Source of the DNA: Candidatus Omnitrophota bacterium
GTDB taxonomy: Bacteria; Ratteibacteria; UBA8468; B48-G9; JAFGKM01
Direction of reading: 5' to 3'
Assembly: GCA_023818785.1 (NCBI GenBank)
Contig: JAMWCO010000060.1
Span: 1-7,903 of the forward strand
DNA length: 7,903 nucleotides
Made by a program: the position numbers and the translations under genes. The notes beneath the pieces are model-generated. The model saw nothing but the letters and a program-made list of their open reading frames with translations. It made no database searches and was not told where the DNA came from. Positions 1-6,706 of this stretch are shown here, in pieces (the first letter of the stretch is position 1; each line of letters begins with the position of its first letter).

Positions 1-87
1 AATGGTAAAATATTAAGGATAATGTTTGCAGTATGTAAAAAAAGGAGTTTTTATAATCCAGATGAGATAAAGAAATATTGGAGATAA
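1..87 (+). CDS. C-terminal end of an unidentified CDS, possibly an IS110-family transposase (5' partial)
   Basis: Frame 1 is open from the window edge to a TAA at 85-87 and gives 28 residues. It contains KILRIMFAVCKKRSFYNP, a basic and hydrophobic helix followed by an F-Y-N-P element. That arrangement resembles the C-terminal tail of IS110/IS116/IS902 transposases, where a K-L-L-R-I-hydrophobic helix precedes a 'kp-Y/F-dP' element. The resemblance is from memory and the fragment is short, so family assignment is tentative. The frame itself looks coding and ends 126 bases before the rnfB-like start. IS110 elements usually lack clear terminal inverted repeats, and I see none here. It could equally be the tail of an unrelated protein. 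Confidence 0.4.
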   Translation, partial: NGKILRIMFAVCKKRSFYNPDEIKKYWR

Positions 88-126
88 AAATGAGAAAAAT
101 GGGTCATGGTAAGAGCAAAAATAAAA

Positions 127-135
127 TGGTATAAT
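127..135 (+). promoter_or_regulatory. Extended -10 promoter upstream of the rnfB-like gene
   Basis: The bases TGGTATAAT are a perfect extended -10 (TGn followed by consensus TATAAT). The hexamer 17 bases further upstream, TGGTAA at 107-112, matches TTGACA at only three positions, but extended -10 promoters tolerate a weak -35. Transcription would start near 142, leaving a 5' leader of about 70 bases before the ATG at 214. The site lies in the gap between the upstream stop at 87 and rnfB, where a promoter is expected. Matches arise by chance in AT-rich DNA, but the TG dinucleotide at the correct spacing raises confidence. Confidence 0.5.
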
Positions 136-202
136 AAAATATAAATTAAATTCTCTTTGAAAAACTTAAAGAAAAAAATAAATCTTGACAGATTTATTAA
201 GA

Positions 203-209
203 GAGGAGG
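203..209 (+). promoter_or_regulatory. Strong ribosome binding site that fixes the rnfB-like start
   Basis: GAGGAGG lies four bases before the ATG at 214. It is the strongest Shine-Dalgarno match in the window and favours ATG 214 over the in-frame TTG at 157, which has no comparable site and would add 19 basic residues ahead of the membrane helix. Confidence 0.75.
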
Positions 210-213
210 AAAA

Positions 214-1011
214 ATGTTAAATTCAATATTAATAGTTGGCTCTCTCGGTTTATTTTTTGGAGTATTCCTTACATTTATATATACAAAGTTTAAAATTGAA
301 GAAAATCCATTATTTTCTAAGATTTATGAACTTCTACCAAAGGCAAATTGTGGTGGTTGTGGATTATCTGGATGTAATGCCTTTGCTGAAAATTTAATGG
401 AAGGTAGGATAACACCTGAAAAATGTGTATTGATAGGAGAAAATGAAGTTTCAGAAATATGTAAGTTGCTTGGAATTGAGAAAAAAGAAAAGAATAAAAT
501 TGTTGCAAGAGTTTGTTGTAATGGTGGTATAAATGCAAAGAAGAAATTTGAATATTCCACTATAAAATCATGTTCTGCTCTAAATGCAATTTTTGATACA
601 AATTTTGAATGTATTTATGCTTGCCTTGGACTTGGTGACTGTGTTAAAGTTTGTCCAGTTAATGCAATGAAGATGAATGATAAGAACTTGCCAGAAATTG
701 ATGAAAAAAGATGTATTGGATGTGGTAAATGTGCAGAAGTATGCCCAAAAAATATTATAAAACTTATTCCAAAAGAAAAAGAGATTTATATTGCATGTTG
801 TTCATTTGATAAAGGGCCTATTGTAACAAAGATATGTCAATCTGGTTGTATTGCATGTGGTAAATGTGTGAAAGTTTGTCCAAAAGGAGCAATTAAAATA
901 GAAAATAATCTTGCAGTAATTGATTATGAAAAATGTGACAATTGTGGAAAATGTGTTGAGGAATGTCCAAGAAAAATAATCTTTACATCAAGTGTTTCAA
1001 TACTTGCGTAG
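214..1011 (+). CDS. rnfB: RnfB-like electron transport complex subunit (multi-cluster ferredoxin)
   Basis: Predicted 265-residue membrane-anchored iron-sulfur protein. Residues 4-22 form one hydrophobic helix. A short linker leads to the RnfB N-terminal [4Fe-4S] domain with Cys 46, 49, 54 and 71 (C-x2-C-x4-C-x16-C, motif ANCGGCGLSGC). Then come Cys 133, 137, 143 and 147 (ACLGLGDCVKVCP) and three ferredoxin motifs starting at Cys 167 (CIGCGKCAEVCP), Cys 212 (CIACGKCVKVCP) and Cys 241 (CDNCGKCVEECP). This order is the standard RnfB layout. In the Rnf complex, RnfB passes electrons from reduced ferredoxin to the membrane part, which pumps Na+ or H+ and reduces NAD. No other rnf gene is in the window: truA follows directly and a different frame ends upstream. 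The protein may be the last gene of an interrupted rnf operon, a stand-alone RnfB, or a paralogue serving another redox partner. The family call is firm and participation in a full Rnf complex is unproven. Confidence 0.88.
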   Translation: MLNSILIVGSLGLFFGVFLTFIYTKFKIEENPLFSKIYELLPKANCGGCGLSGCNAFAENLMEGRITPEKCVLIGENEVSEICKLLGIEKKEKNKIVARVCCNGGINAKKKFEYSTIKSCSALNAIFDTNFECIYACLGLGDCVKVCPVNAMKMNDKNLPEIDEKRCIGCGKCAEVCPKNIIKLIPKEKEIYIACCSFDKGPIVTKICQSGCIACGKCVKVCPKGAIKIENNLAVIDYEKCDNCGKCVEECPRKIIFTSSVSILA

Positions 1012-1767
1012 ATGGAAGAAAAAAATTTTAAACTTATTATATCTTTTTTGGGAAAAGATTTTTATGGATGGCAAAAACAAAAAAATAAAAAAACAATACA
1101 GGAAGAGATTGAAAGTGCATGTAAAAAAATTTTTAATAAAGAGATTAAAATAATTGGATGTGGAAGAACAGATAGTAAAGCAAGTGGGATAAATTATATC
1201 GCGAATTTAAAAGTAAAGACAAATTTAAACTCTTTAAATATTAAAAATGGTTTAAACTCATATCTCCCAAATTCTATCTATATAAAAGATGTAAAAGAAG
1301 TTGAAAAAGATTTCCACAGTAGATATTCTGCAAAAAGAAAGACTTATAGATATATAATTTCATTAAAAAAGACCCCATTTTTAACAGACCTTGCATACTT
1401 TATTAAAGATAAAATTGATATTGAAAAGATGAAAAAAGCGTCTTTATTATTTATTGGGAAACATGATTTTAAAAGTTTTCAATCATCTGGAAGTAATGTT
1501 AAAAATACAATTAGAGAAATTTACAAAATTACTATTAAAAAGAAAAAGTTTTTCATTGATGAAGATGTAGAATTAATTATAATTGATATAGAGGGGAGTG
1601 GTTTTTTATATAAAATGGTAAGAAATATAATTGGAACTTTAATTTATGTTGGGAAGGGGAAAATTGGATTAGAAGAGGTATATAAAATTATTGAAAGTAA
1701 AAATAGAAAACTTGCTCCCCCTCCTGTACCAGCAAAAGGGTTATATTTTAAAAATGCTAAATACTAA
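1012..1767 (+). CDS. truA: tRNA pseudouridine synthase, TruA family
   Basis: 251 residues, normal length for TruA, which isomerises uridine to pseudouridine at tRNA positions 38-40 in the anticodon stem. Visible family landmarks are FLGKDFYGWQKQ near residue 12, the catalytic Asp54 in CGRTD, the AKRKTYRY element with the conserved Tyr112, GKHDFKSF at 149-156, GSGFLYKMVRNIIG at 195-208 with the conserved Arg204, and the C-terminal APPPVPAKGLYF. The stretch after the catalytic Asp reads SKASGIN, where most TruA proteins have an A-G-V-H-A type sequence, so this is a divergent member and could be a TruA2-type paralogue. The ATG follows the rnfB TAG with no gap. No Shine-Dalgarno sequence is visible, which suggests translation by coupling to rnfB. 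Finding truA inside a wall and division gene string is unusual. Confidence 0.9.
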   Translation: MEEKNFKLIISFLGKDFYGWQKQKNKKTIQEEIESACKKIFNKEIKIIGCGRTDSKASGINYIANLKVKTNLNSLNIKNGLNSYLPNSIYIKDVKEVEKDFHSRYSAKRKTYRYIISLKKTPFLTDLAYFIKDKIDIEKMKKASLLFIGKHDFKSFQSSGSNVKNTIREIYKITIKKKKFFIDEDVELIIIDIEGSGFLYKMVRNIIGTLIYVGKGKIGLEEVYKIIESKNRKLAPPPVPAKGLYFKNAKY

Positions 1768-2662
1768 ACTTGAATCAATCTTATTAAAAGAGTTTGGTAA
1801 GGATATATTAAAAGATTTTCCTATGGCGCAATATACAAGTTTTAAATGTGGTGGTAAAGCAAAATATTTAATTTTCCCGAGAAATATAGAAGAAGTGATA
1901 AAAATTTTTGAAATTATAGAAAATTTTAATGAAGATTTTTTAATTCTTGGGAAAGGGACAAATGTTTTAATAAGCGATGATGGTTTTAATGGTATTGTTA
2001 TTTCAACTTTAAAGATGAAAAATTTTATTTTAAAAGGAGAAGAAATTGAATGTGAATGTGGACTTAAAATTTCTGAATTATTAAAAATATGTATTGAAAA
2101 CTCTCTATCTGGTATTGAATTTTTATCAGGGATTCCAGGAACAATAGGAGGAGCAATAAGAAATAATGCTGGATTGAAAGAAAAATGGATTTCAGAAAGA
2201 ATTAATTATGTAGAATCTCTTAATATCAAAACTTTAAAAATTATAAAAAGGAGAAGAGAAGAAATATTTTTTGATTATAGAAAAAGTGATTTTAAAAAGG
2301 ATGAATTTATTTTAAAAACAGAATTATTTCTTCAAAAAGAAAAAAAAGATAAAATTAAAGAAATGATAAAAAAATATTTAAAAGAAAGAGTAGAAAAACA
2401 ACCATTAGGATATAGTGCAGGTAGTATTTTTAAAAATCCTTATCCATTTTATGCTGGTGAATTAATTGAAAAATGTGGACTTAAAGGATATTCAATAGGA
2501 GATTGTTTCATTTCTTCAAAGCATGCCAATTTTATAATCAATAAAGGAAGAGGTAGAGCAAAAGATGTTTATGAGTTAATAAAATTAATCAAAGAAAAAG
2601 TTAAAGAAAAATTTAATATTGAACTTGAAACAGAAATAGAATTAATAGGAGATTTTAAATGA
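1754..2662 (+). CDS. murB: UDP-N-acetylenolpyruvoylglucosamine reductase
   Basis: 302 residues. This FAD-dependent cytoplasmic enzyme uses NADPH to reduce UDP-GlcNAc-enolpyruvate to UDP-MurNAc, the second committed step of peptidoglycan synthesis. Landmarks are YTSFKCGGKAKYL from residue 27, LGKGTNVLIS at 65-74, and the FAD-binding GIPGTIGGAIRNNAG at 126-140. YRKSDF at 175-180 and SAGSIFKNP at 221-229 follow, the latter with the proton-donating Ser224. The C-terminal ETEIELIG carries the catalytic Glu294. The usual NAG-A-Y-G turn is replaced by NAGLKEKW. I chose ATG 1754 because MLNTKLESILLKEFG matches a typical MurB N-terminus; the in-frame TTG at 1691 would add 21 residues encoded inside truA. 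The start overlaps the truA stop by 14 bases. Only a weak AAAGGG, 13 bases upstream, could serve as a ribosome site. Confidence 0.95.
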   Translation: MLNTKLESILLKEFGKDILKDFPMAQYTSFKCGGKAKYLIFPRNIEEVIKIFEIIENFNEDFLILGKGTNVLISDDGFNGIVISTLKMKNFILKGEEIECECGLKISELLKICIENSLSGIEFLSGIPGTIGGAIRNNAGLKEKWISERINYVESLNIKTLKIIKRRREEIFFDYRKSDFKKDEFILKTELFLQKEKKDKIKEMIKKYLKERVEKQPLGYSAGSIFKNPYPFYAGELIEKCGLKGYSIGDCFISSKHANFIINKGRGRAKDVYELIKLIKEKVKEKFNIELETEIELIGDFK

Positions 2663-3579
2663 AAATAGCAATTTTATATGGCGGAGAAAGTCCTGAAAGA
2701 GAAGTATCATTAAAATCTGGTAGATGTGTATATAATGCATTAAAGAAAAAATATAATGCAAAACTCTTTGACCCATCTAAAAAAAATTTTGTTAATAATT
2801 TTTTGAAATTTAAACCAGATTGCGTGTTTATTGCTCTACATGGAGGCATTGGAGAAAATGGAGTAATTCAAGGTTTTCTTGAAACACTTAAAATCCCATA
2901 TACTGGTTCAGAAGTTATTTCCTCTGCAATATGTATGAATAAAATTATATGTAAGGAAATATTAATTTATAATAAAATTCCTACTCCACCATTTGTAATT
3001 GTTGAAAAAAATAAAGAACCAAAAATACCATTTAAGTTTCCTGTTGTAGTAAAACCTGTTAATCTTGGTTCTACAATTGGTGTAAAAATAGTTGAATCTA
3101 AAAATGGACTAAAAGATGCAATAGATTATGCCTTTTCCTTAGATGATGAAGTTTTTATAGAAAAATTTGTTGAAGGGAAAGAGGTAACTGTTGGCATATT
3201 AGGAAACGAAAAGATTGAAATTTTACCAATAATTGAAATTAGAACAAAAAAAGGATTTTATGATTATAAGGCAAAATATACACCTGGAGAAAGTTTTCAT
3301 ATTATCCCACCTGATTTACCAGAAAAAGTTATAAAAAGAATTGAGAGTATTGCAGAAAAGACATATAGAGTATTGAAATGTTCTGGATTTGCAAGAATGG
3401 AAATAATTATTAATAAAAATAATAAACCTTTTGTTCTTGATGTTAATACAATTCCAGGTCTAACAAAAATAAGTTTATTACCCGATGCTGCAAAATCAAA
3501 AGGAATAGATTTTGAACAATTGTGTGAAATAATTTTAAAACTATGTTTAGAAAAATGGAAAAGAAAAATAGAAAAATAG
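2659..3579 (+). CDS. ddl: D-alanine--D-alanine ligase
   Basis: 306 residues, the usual Ddl length. This ATP-grasp enzyme joins two D-alanines for the peptidoglycan stem peptide. The N-terminus carries GGESPEREVSLKSG (residues 8-21) with the conserved Glu15. FIALHGGIGENG follows at 57-68, then the ATP-binding VVKPVNLGSTIGV at 130-142 with Ser137, and the omega-loop FYDYKAKY ending in Tyr207. The metal-binding C-terminal part contains FARMEII and LDVNTIPGLT. Two metal ligands are exchanged in kind relative to well-known Ddl enzymes: Glu248 stands where Asp is normal (E. coli DdlB Asp257) and Asp261 where Glu is normal (Glu270), while Asn263 is kept. The ATG overlaps the murB stop as ATGA, and AGGAG at 2647-2651 gives a good ribosome site. 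Tyr207 in the omega loop favours D-Ala over D-Lac as second substrate, but that is inference. Confidence 0.95.
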   Translation: MKIAILYGGESPEREVSLKSGRCVYNALKKKYNAKLFDPSKKNFVNNFLKFKPDCVFIALHGGIGENGVIQGFLETLKIPYTGSEVISSAICMNKIICKEILIYNKIPTPPFVIVEKNKEPKIPFKFPVVVKPVNLGSTIGVKIVESKNGLKDAIDYAFSLDDEVFIEKFVEGKEVTVGILGNEKIEILPIIEIRTKKGFYDYKAKYTPGESFHIIPPDLPEKVIKRIESIAEKTYRVLKCSGFARMEIIINKNNKPFVLDVNTIPGLTKISLLPDAAKSKGIDFEQLCEIILKLCLEKWKRKIEK

Positions 3580-4319
3580 AAGAGATAAGACAAAGAATCG
3601 CTTTAAGAAAAAAGAAAAAATTTAAAATTTTATTCTTCTTATTATCCTTCTGCTTTGTAATCTATGGATTATATTTTATAAAAATGAAAGTATTAAATTT
3701 TTTATGGAATCTTGAAATATTCAAAATTAAAGAAATAAAAATTTATCCAGAAAGTCTCTCCCCTTTAATAAAAGAGTTATTAGAATTGGAAAAAGACAAA
3801 AACTTATTATTTCTTGATATAGAAAACTTAAGAGAAAAAATTAACTCAATCTCTGAAGTTGAAAACTGCAAAATTATAAGAATTTTCCCATCCGCCCTTC
3901 AGATTAATATTATTTTAAAAGTCCCATGGGCAGTTTTAGAAGATAGAGGGAAAAAATATGTAATTGATAAAAATGGTGTAATAATTAATAGAAATTATGA
4001 AAATATACCTTTAAAAATCTATGGAGTAAAGGTAAACGAAGAAAAAAATAGAGTTGAAGAATTAGAAAAAATTTTTATTTTGAAGGAACTTGATAAATGG
4101 TATAATTATTTCAATATTAAAAATTTTTTTAAAATAGATAGTATTGATATTTCTGATTTGAATAAAATTGAAATCAATGATGGAGCAAGAAAAATCTATT
4201 TCACAAGAGAAAATATTAAAGAAAAGTCTGAAACACTTTACATTATTTTAAAAAACTTAAAGAATGATTTTGAATATATAGATACAAGATTTAAAAATTT
4301 CATCATAAAATTTAAATAG
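3543..4319 (+). CDS. ftsQ: Cell division protein FtsQ (POTRA-domain divisome scaffold)
   Basis: 258 residues with the FtsQ/DivIB layout. A strongly basic cytoplasmic tail (residues 1-27, many Lys and Arg) is followed by one transmembrane helix at about 27-47 (ILFFLLSFCFVIYGLYFI). A POTRA domain spans about 57-128 (FKIKEIKIYPE through IFPSALQINIILKVPWA), and a beta-rich domain ends with EYIDTRFKNFIIK, which matches the usual Y-I/V-D-x-R ending. FtsQ recruits FtsB/FtsL and connects the Z-ring to septal wall synthesis. Sequence conservation in this family is low, so the call rests on architecture and its place between ddl and ftsA. The start is uncertain. ATG 3543 overlaps ddl by 37 bases and an in-frame ATG at 3555 overlaps by 25. 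Neither has a Shine-Dalgarno sequence, so translation probably depends on coupling to ddl. Confidence 0.88.
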   Translation: MFRKMEKKNRKIEEIRQRIALRKKKKFKILFFLLSFCFVIYGLYFIKMKVLNFLWNLEIFKIKEIKIYPESLSPLIKELLELEKDKNLLFLDIENLREKINSISEVENCKIIRIFPSALQINIILKVPWAVLEDRGKKYVIDKNGVIINRNYENIPLKIYGVKVNEEKNRVEELEKIFILKELDKWYNYFNIKNFFKIDSIDISDLNKIEINDGARKIYFTRENIKEKSETLYIILKNLKNDFEYIDTRFKNFIIKFK

Positions 4320-4320
4320 A

Positions 4321-5604
4321 ATGGAAAAAGTAATAACAGCAATTGACCTTGGAACTACTAAATTTTTTGGACTTACTGGAGTTGTAAAAAAATCAGATAT
4401 TTCACCAGATGTTGAACCAAATATTGAAATTAAAGGTGTTGAGATAATACAAACAGAAGAAAATTGGATTAAAGGAGGAAGAATTGGAAATATAGAAGGA
4501 GTTGTAAGTGGTTTAATTGACATATTAGATTCTTTAAGGAAACAATCAAGAGAAAAAATTGAATGGATAAATGTAGGAGTTGGTGGTGGACATATAAAAG
4601 GCAAAATATACTCAAAAAAAATAGAAATTGTTCCTAAGGGAAGACAAATTAATAAAGGAGATATTCAAATTCTTGAAAGAGAGATGAAAAATATAATTAT
4701 GCCAGAATTGGAAGGGAATAGAGATATAATTTTCATAATTCCTCAGGAATATATAATTGACGATAATTATGGGGTTCCCATTGAAAATTTACCAATTGGT
4801 ATGCATGGAGATACACTTGAAATGAGAGCACATATTTTAACAGGAGAAATAAATCCTATTAAAGATATATACAAATGTGCAGATATGGCAGGTGTAAATG
4901 TAGAACCTAATATATTTCCATATTCATGGGCAGTTGCAGAAGCAGTTCTTAACGAAGAAGAAAAAAAAATGGGATGTATATTAATTGATATTGGGAAAAG
5001 TACCACAGATTTTGTTTTTTATAGTGAAGGGAAGATAATTTTAACAGAATCATTACAAATTGGTTCATATCTTATTGATTCTGACATTTCCCTTATATTT
5101 CATACATCATTAGATCTTGCAGAAGAATTGAAAAAGAAGTATACAAGATGTGATTATAAAGATTTATTAGAAGCACGGAGAGAAGAAGTTAGAAAAGTGG
5201 AGATATATAATCCATCTGGAAAACTTATAAGGAAAGTTGGTATAGATGAAATATCTAATGTTGTATATTTAAGGATGAAGGAAATTTTTGAATTAATATG
5301 GCAACTGATCCAAAAAAAAGCAATGAAAACAGGGAAAATCCCTATTAAAATATCAGAAGTTGTAATTTCTGGTGGTGGAGCAAAGTTAGAAGGGATTGAG
5401 AAACTGGCAGAAGAAATTTTTCAATTACCAGCAAGAATTGGTATCCCTCAAAAAATATTTAATCTTGATAAAAATTATCAGAAACCAGAATTTGCAGCAG
5501 GAATTGGTCTTTTATTAATTGCTTCAAAATTAGTAAAAGAAGAAGATAAAAATATTTTTAAAAAAATTAAAAGATGGTTATCAGAATTATTTCAGTTTTC
5601 TTAA
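4321..5604 (+). CDS. ftsA: Cell division protein FtsA (actin-like Z-ring membrane anchor)
   Basis: 427 residues, typical length. FtsA is an actin-fold ATPase that polymerises beneath the membrane and tethers FtsZ. Visible elements are the phosphate-1 loop AIDLGTTK at 7-14, FtsA-typical IGMHGDTLEMRAHILTG at 159-175, the phosphate-2 loop LIDIGKSTTDFVFY at 221-234, IGSYLIDSDIS at 247-257 followed by AEELKKKY, and the adenosine motif VVISGGGAKLEGIEKLAEEIF at 347-367. The C-terminus ends in a basic amphipathic helix, IFKKIKRWLSELF at about 412-424, the expected membrane-targeting sequence. The phosphate-2 loop reads GKST where GGGT is commonest, a modest variation. The ATG begins one base after the ftsQ stop with no visible Shine-Dalgarno sequence, suggesting reinitiation after ftsQ. 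An Asp- and Pro-containing stretch at about 25-40 looks slightly long for the N-terminal subdomain. Confidence 0.95.
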   Translation: MEKVITAIDLGTTKFFGLTGVVKKSDISPDVEPNIEIKGVEIIQTEENWIKGGRIGNIEGVVSGLIDILDSLRKQSREKIEWINVGVGGGHIKGKIYSKKIEIVPKGRQINKGDIQILEREMKNIIMPELEGNRDIIFIIPQEYIIDDNYGVPIENLPIGMHGDTLEMRAHILTGEINPIKDIYKCADMAGVNVEPNIFPYSWAVAEAVLNEEEKKMGCILIDIGKSTTDFVFYSEGKIILTESLQIGSYLIDSDISLIFHTSLDLAEELKKKYTRCDYKDLLEARREEVRKVEIYNPSGKLIRKVGIDEISNVVYLRMKEIFELIWQLIQKKAMKTGKIPIKISEVVISGGGAKLEGIEKLAEEIFQLPARIGIPQKIFNLDKNYQKPEFAAGIGLLLIASKLVKEEDKNIFKKIKRWLSELFQFS

Positions 5605-5606
5605 AA

Positions 5607-5613
5607 AAGGGGG
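5607..5613 (+). promoter_or_regulatory. Ribosome binding site for ftsZ
   Basis: AAGGGGG lies four bases before the ftsZ ATG in the 13-base gap after ftsA. It supports ATG 5618 over the in-frame ATG at 5654. It also contrasts with the absence of any such site before ftsQ and ftsA, so FtsZ is likely translated independently and at a higher rate than its upstream partners. Confidence 0.6.
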
Positions 5614-5617
5614 AAAA

Positions 5618-6706
5618 ATGGTTAAATTAATTGAAGAAAACCAAGAAATACCAATGATAAATATAAAAGTTGTAGGAGTTGGCAATGGCGGAGGGAATAT
5701 TGTATCAAGAATCTATGGGAAAATAGATGGAGTTCAAACTGTGATATTTAATACAGATGCCAATGCATTAAAAGATGCTAAAGGAGACATTAAAATACAA
5801 ATAGGAGAAAAAACTACACAAGGAAGGGGTTCTGGAAAAGACCCTGAAAAAGGTAAATTTGCTGCAAGTGAAGATAAAGAAAAAATTTCAGAGGTATTAA
5901 AAAATACACAGATAATTTTTTTAATCGCAGGTCTTGGAGGCGGAACAGGAACAGGTAGTTCTCCTGTTATAGCAAAAATAGCAAAAGACCTTGGTGCACT
6001 TATAATTTCACTTGTAACTACTCCTTTTGAATTTGAAGGAGAAAGAAGAATGCAAAATGCTAAAGAAGGTCTTGAAAATCTTGTTAAAAATGTTGATACA
6101 CTCATTCATATACCAAATCAAAAACTCTATGAAATAGTAGATGAGAAACTCTCCCTTATTGAAGCGTTTGGGAAAATTGATGAAATTATTTCAAGGACTG
6201 TTTCTTCTATTTCAGACCTTATATATAAACCAAAATTGCTTGATATTGACTTTGCAGATATCTATTCTGTTGTTGAAAATGCAGGGAAAGGAATAGTTGG
6301 ACTTGGATATGGAAGTGGTGAAGGGAGAATGGAAAAAGCAGTAAAAAGTATTATTGAGGACCCTCTAATTGAAAAAATTGATATTATGGAAGCAAAAAAT
6401 GTTCTCATTAGTATTACAGGTAGTTCAGATTTATCATTAAAAGAAGTTGGAGAAGCAATTAGAATAATTCAATCAAAAATAACATCTCCTTCAATTTTAC
6501 CTGGTGTTGCAACTGACCCAAATCTAAATGATGAAGTCAAAATTACTCTCCTTGCCACAGGAATAGGGAAAACAACAACTGAAATAGGAAAACCAACTTC
6601 ACATAAACCTAAAAAAACTACTGAATTACCACTTGAAGATAAGAATTTAGATTTAGGAGATATAAATATACCACCAATTTTAAGACAAAAAAAGGAGAAA
6701 GTATGA
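5618..6706 (+). CDS. ftsZ: Cell division protein FtsZ (divergent tubulin-like GTPase)
   Basis: 362 residues. FtsZ polymerises with GTP into the cytokinetic ring. The N-terminal GTPase domain has GVGNGGGN at 20-27, FNTDANAL at 44-51, the tubulin signature GLGGGTGTGSSP at 105-116, FEFEGERRMQNA at 137-148 and IPNQKL at 165-170. The T7 synergy loop reads DIDFAD at 209-214. The catalytic acidic residues Asp211 and Asp214 are present, but the first position is Asp where nearly all FtsZ proteins have Asn (E. coli Asn207). The T3 region, GRGSGKDPEKG at 69-79, is also altered from the usual G-L-G-A-G-x-x-P. The C-terminal domain ends at ATGIG (313-317), followed by a short linker of about 30 residues. 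The conserved C-terminal peptide DINIPPILR at 348-356 binds FtsA, with a basic tail after it. Its position behind ftsA confirms identity. The protein is clearly FtsZ, and altered GTPase kinetics are inference. Confidence 0.96.
   Translation: MVKLIEENQEIPMINIKVVGVGNGGGNIVSRIYGKIDGVQTVIFNTDANALKDAKGDIKIQIGEKTTQGRGSGKDPEKGKFAASEDKEKISEVLKNTQIIFLIAGLGGGTGTGSSPVIAKIAKDLGALIISLVTTPFEFEGERRMQNAKEGLENLVKNVDTLIHIPNQKLYEIVDEKLSLIEAFGKIDEIISRTVSSISDLIYKPKLLDIDFADIYSVVENAGKGIVGLGYGSGEGRMEKAVKSIIEDPLIEKIDIMEAKNVLISITGSSDLSLKEVGEAIRIIQSKITSPSILPGVATDPNLNDEVKITLLATGIGKTTTEIGKPTSHKPKKTTELPLEDKNLDLGDINIPPILRQKKEKV

Noticed and set aside
90..134. 14-codon frame between the upstream stop and the promoter
   Set aside because: It is very short, overlaps the -10 element and lacks a ribosome site, so it is most likely chance.
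157..213. N-terminal extension of the rnfB-like protein from a TTG at 157
   Set aside because: It has no ribosome binding site, it would put 19 basic residues ahead of the membrane helix, and ATG 214 has a strong GAGGAGG upstream.
1691..1753. N-terminal extension of MurB from a TTG at 1691
   Set aside because: The added residues are encoded in the end of truA and do not match MurB N-termini, while ATG 1754 gives a typical start.
5734..6105. Long minus-strand open frame of 123 codons opposite ftsZ
   Set aside because: It is antisense to a clearly conserved gene and its Ser- and Pro-rich sequence with no recognisable motif is what an antisense shadow gives. Other minus-strand frames opposite the genes were rejected for the same reason.
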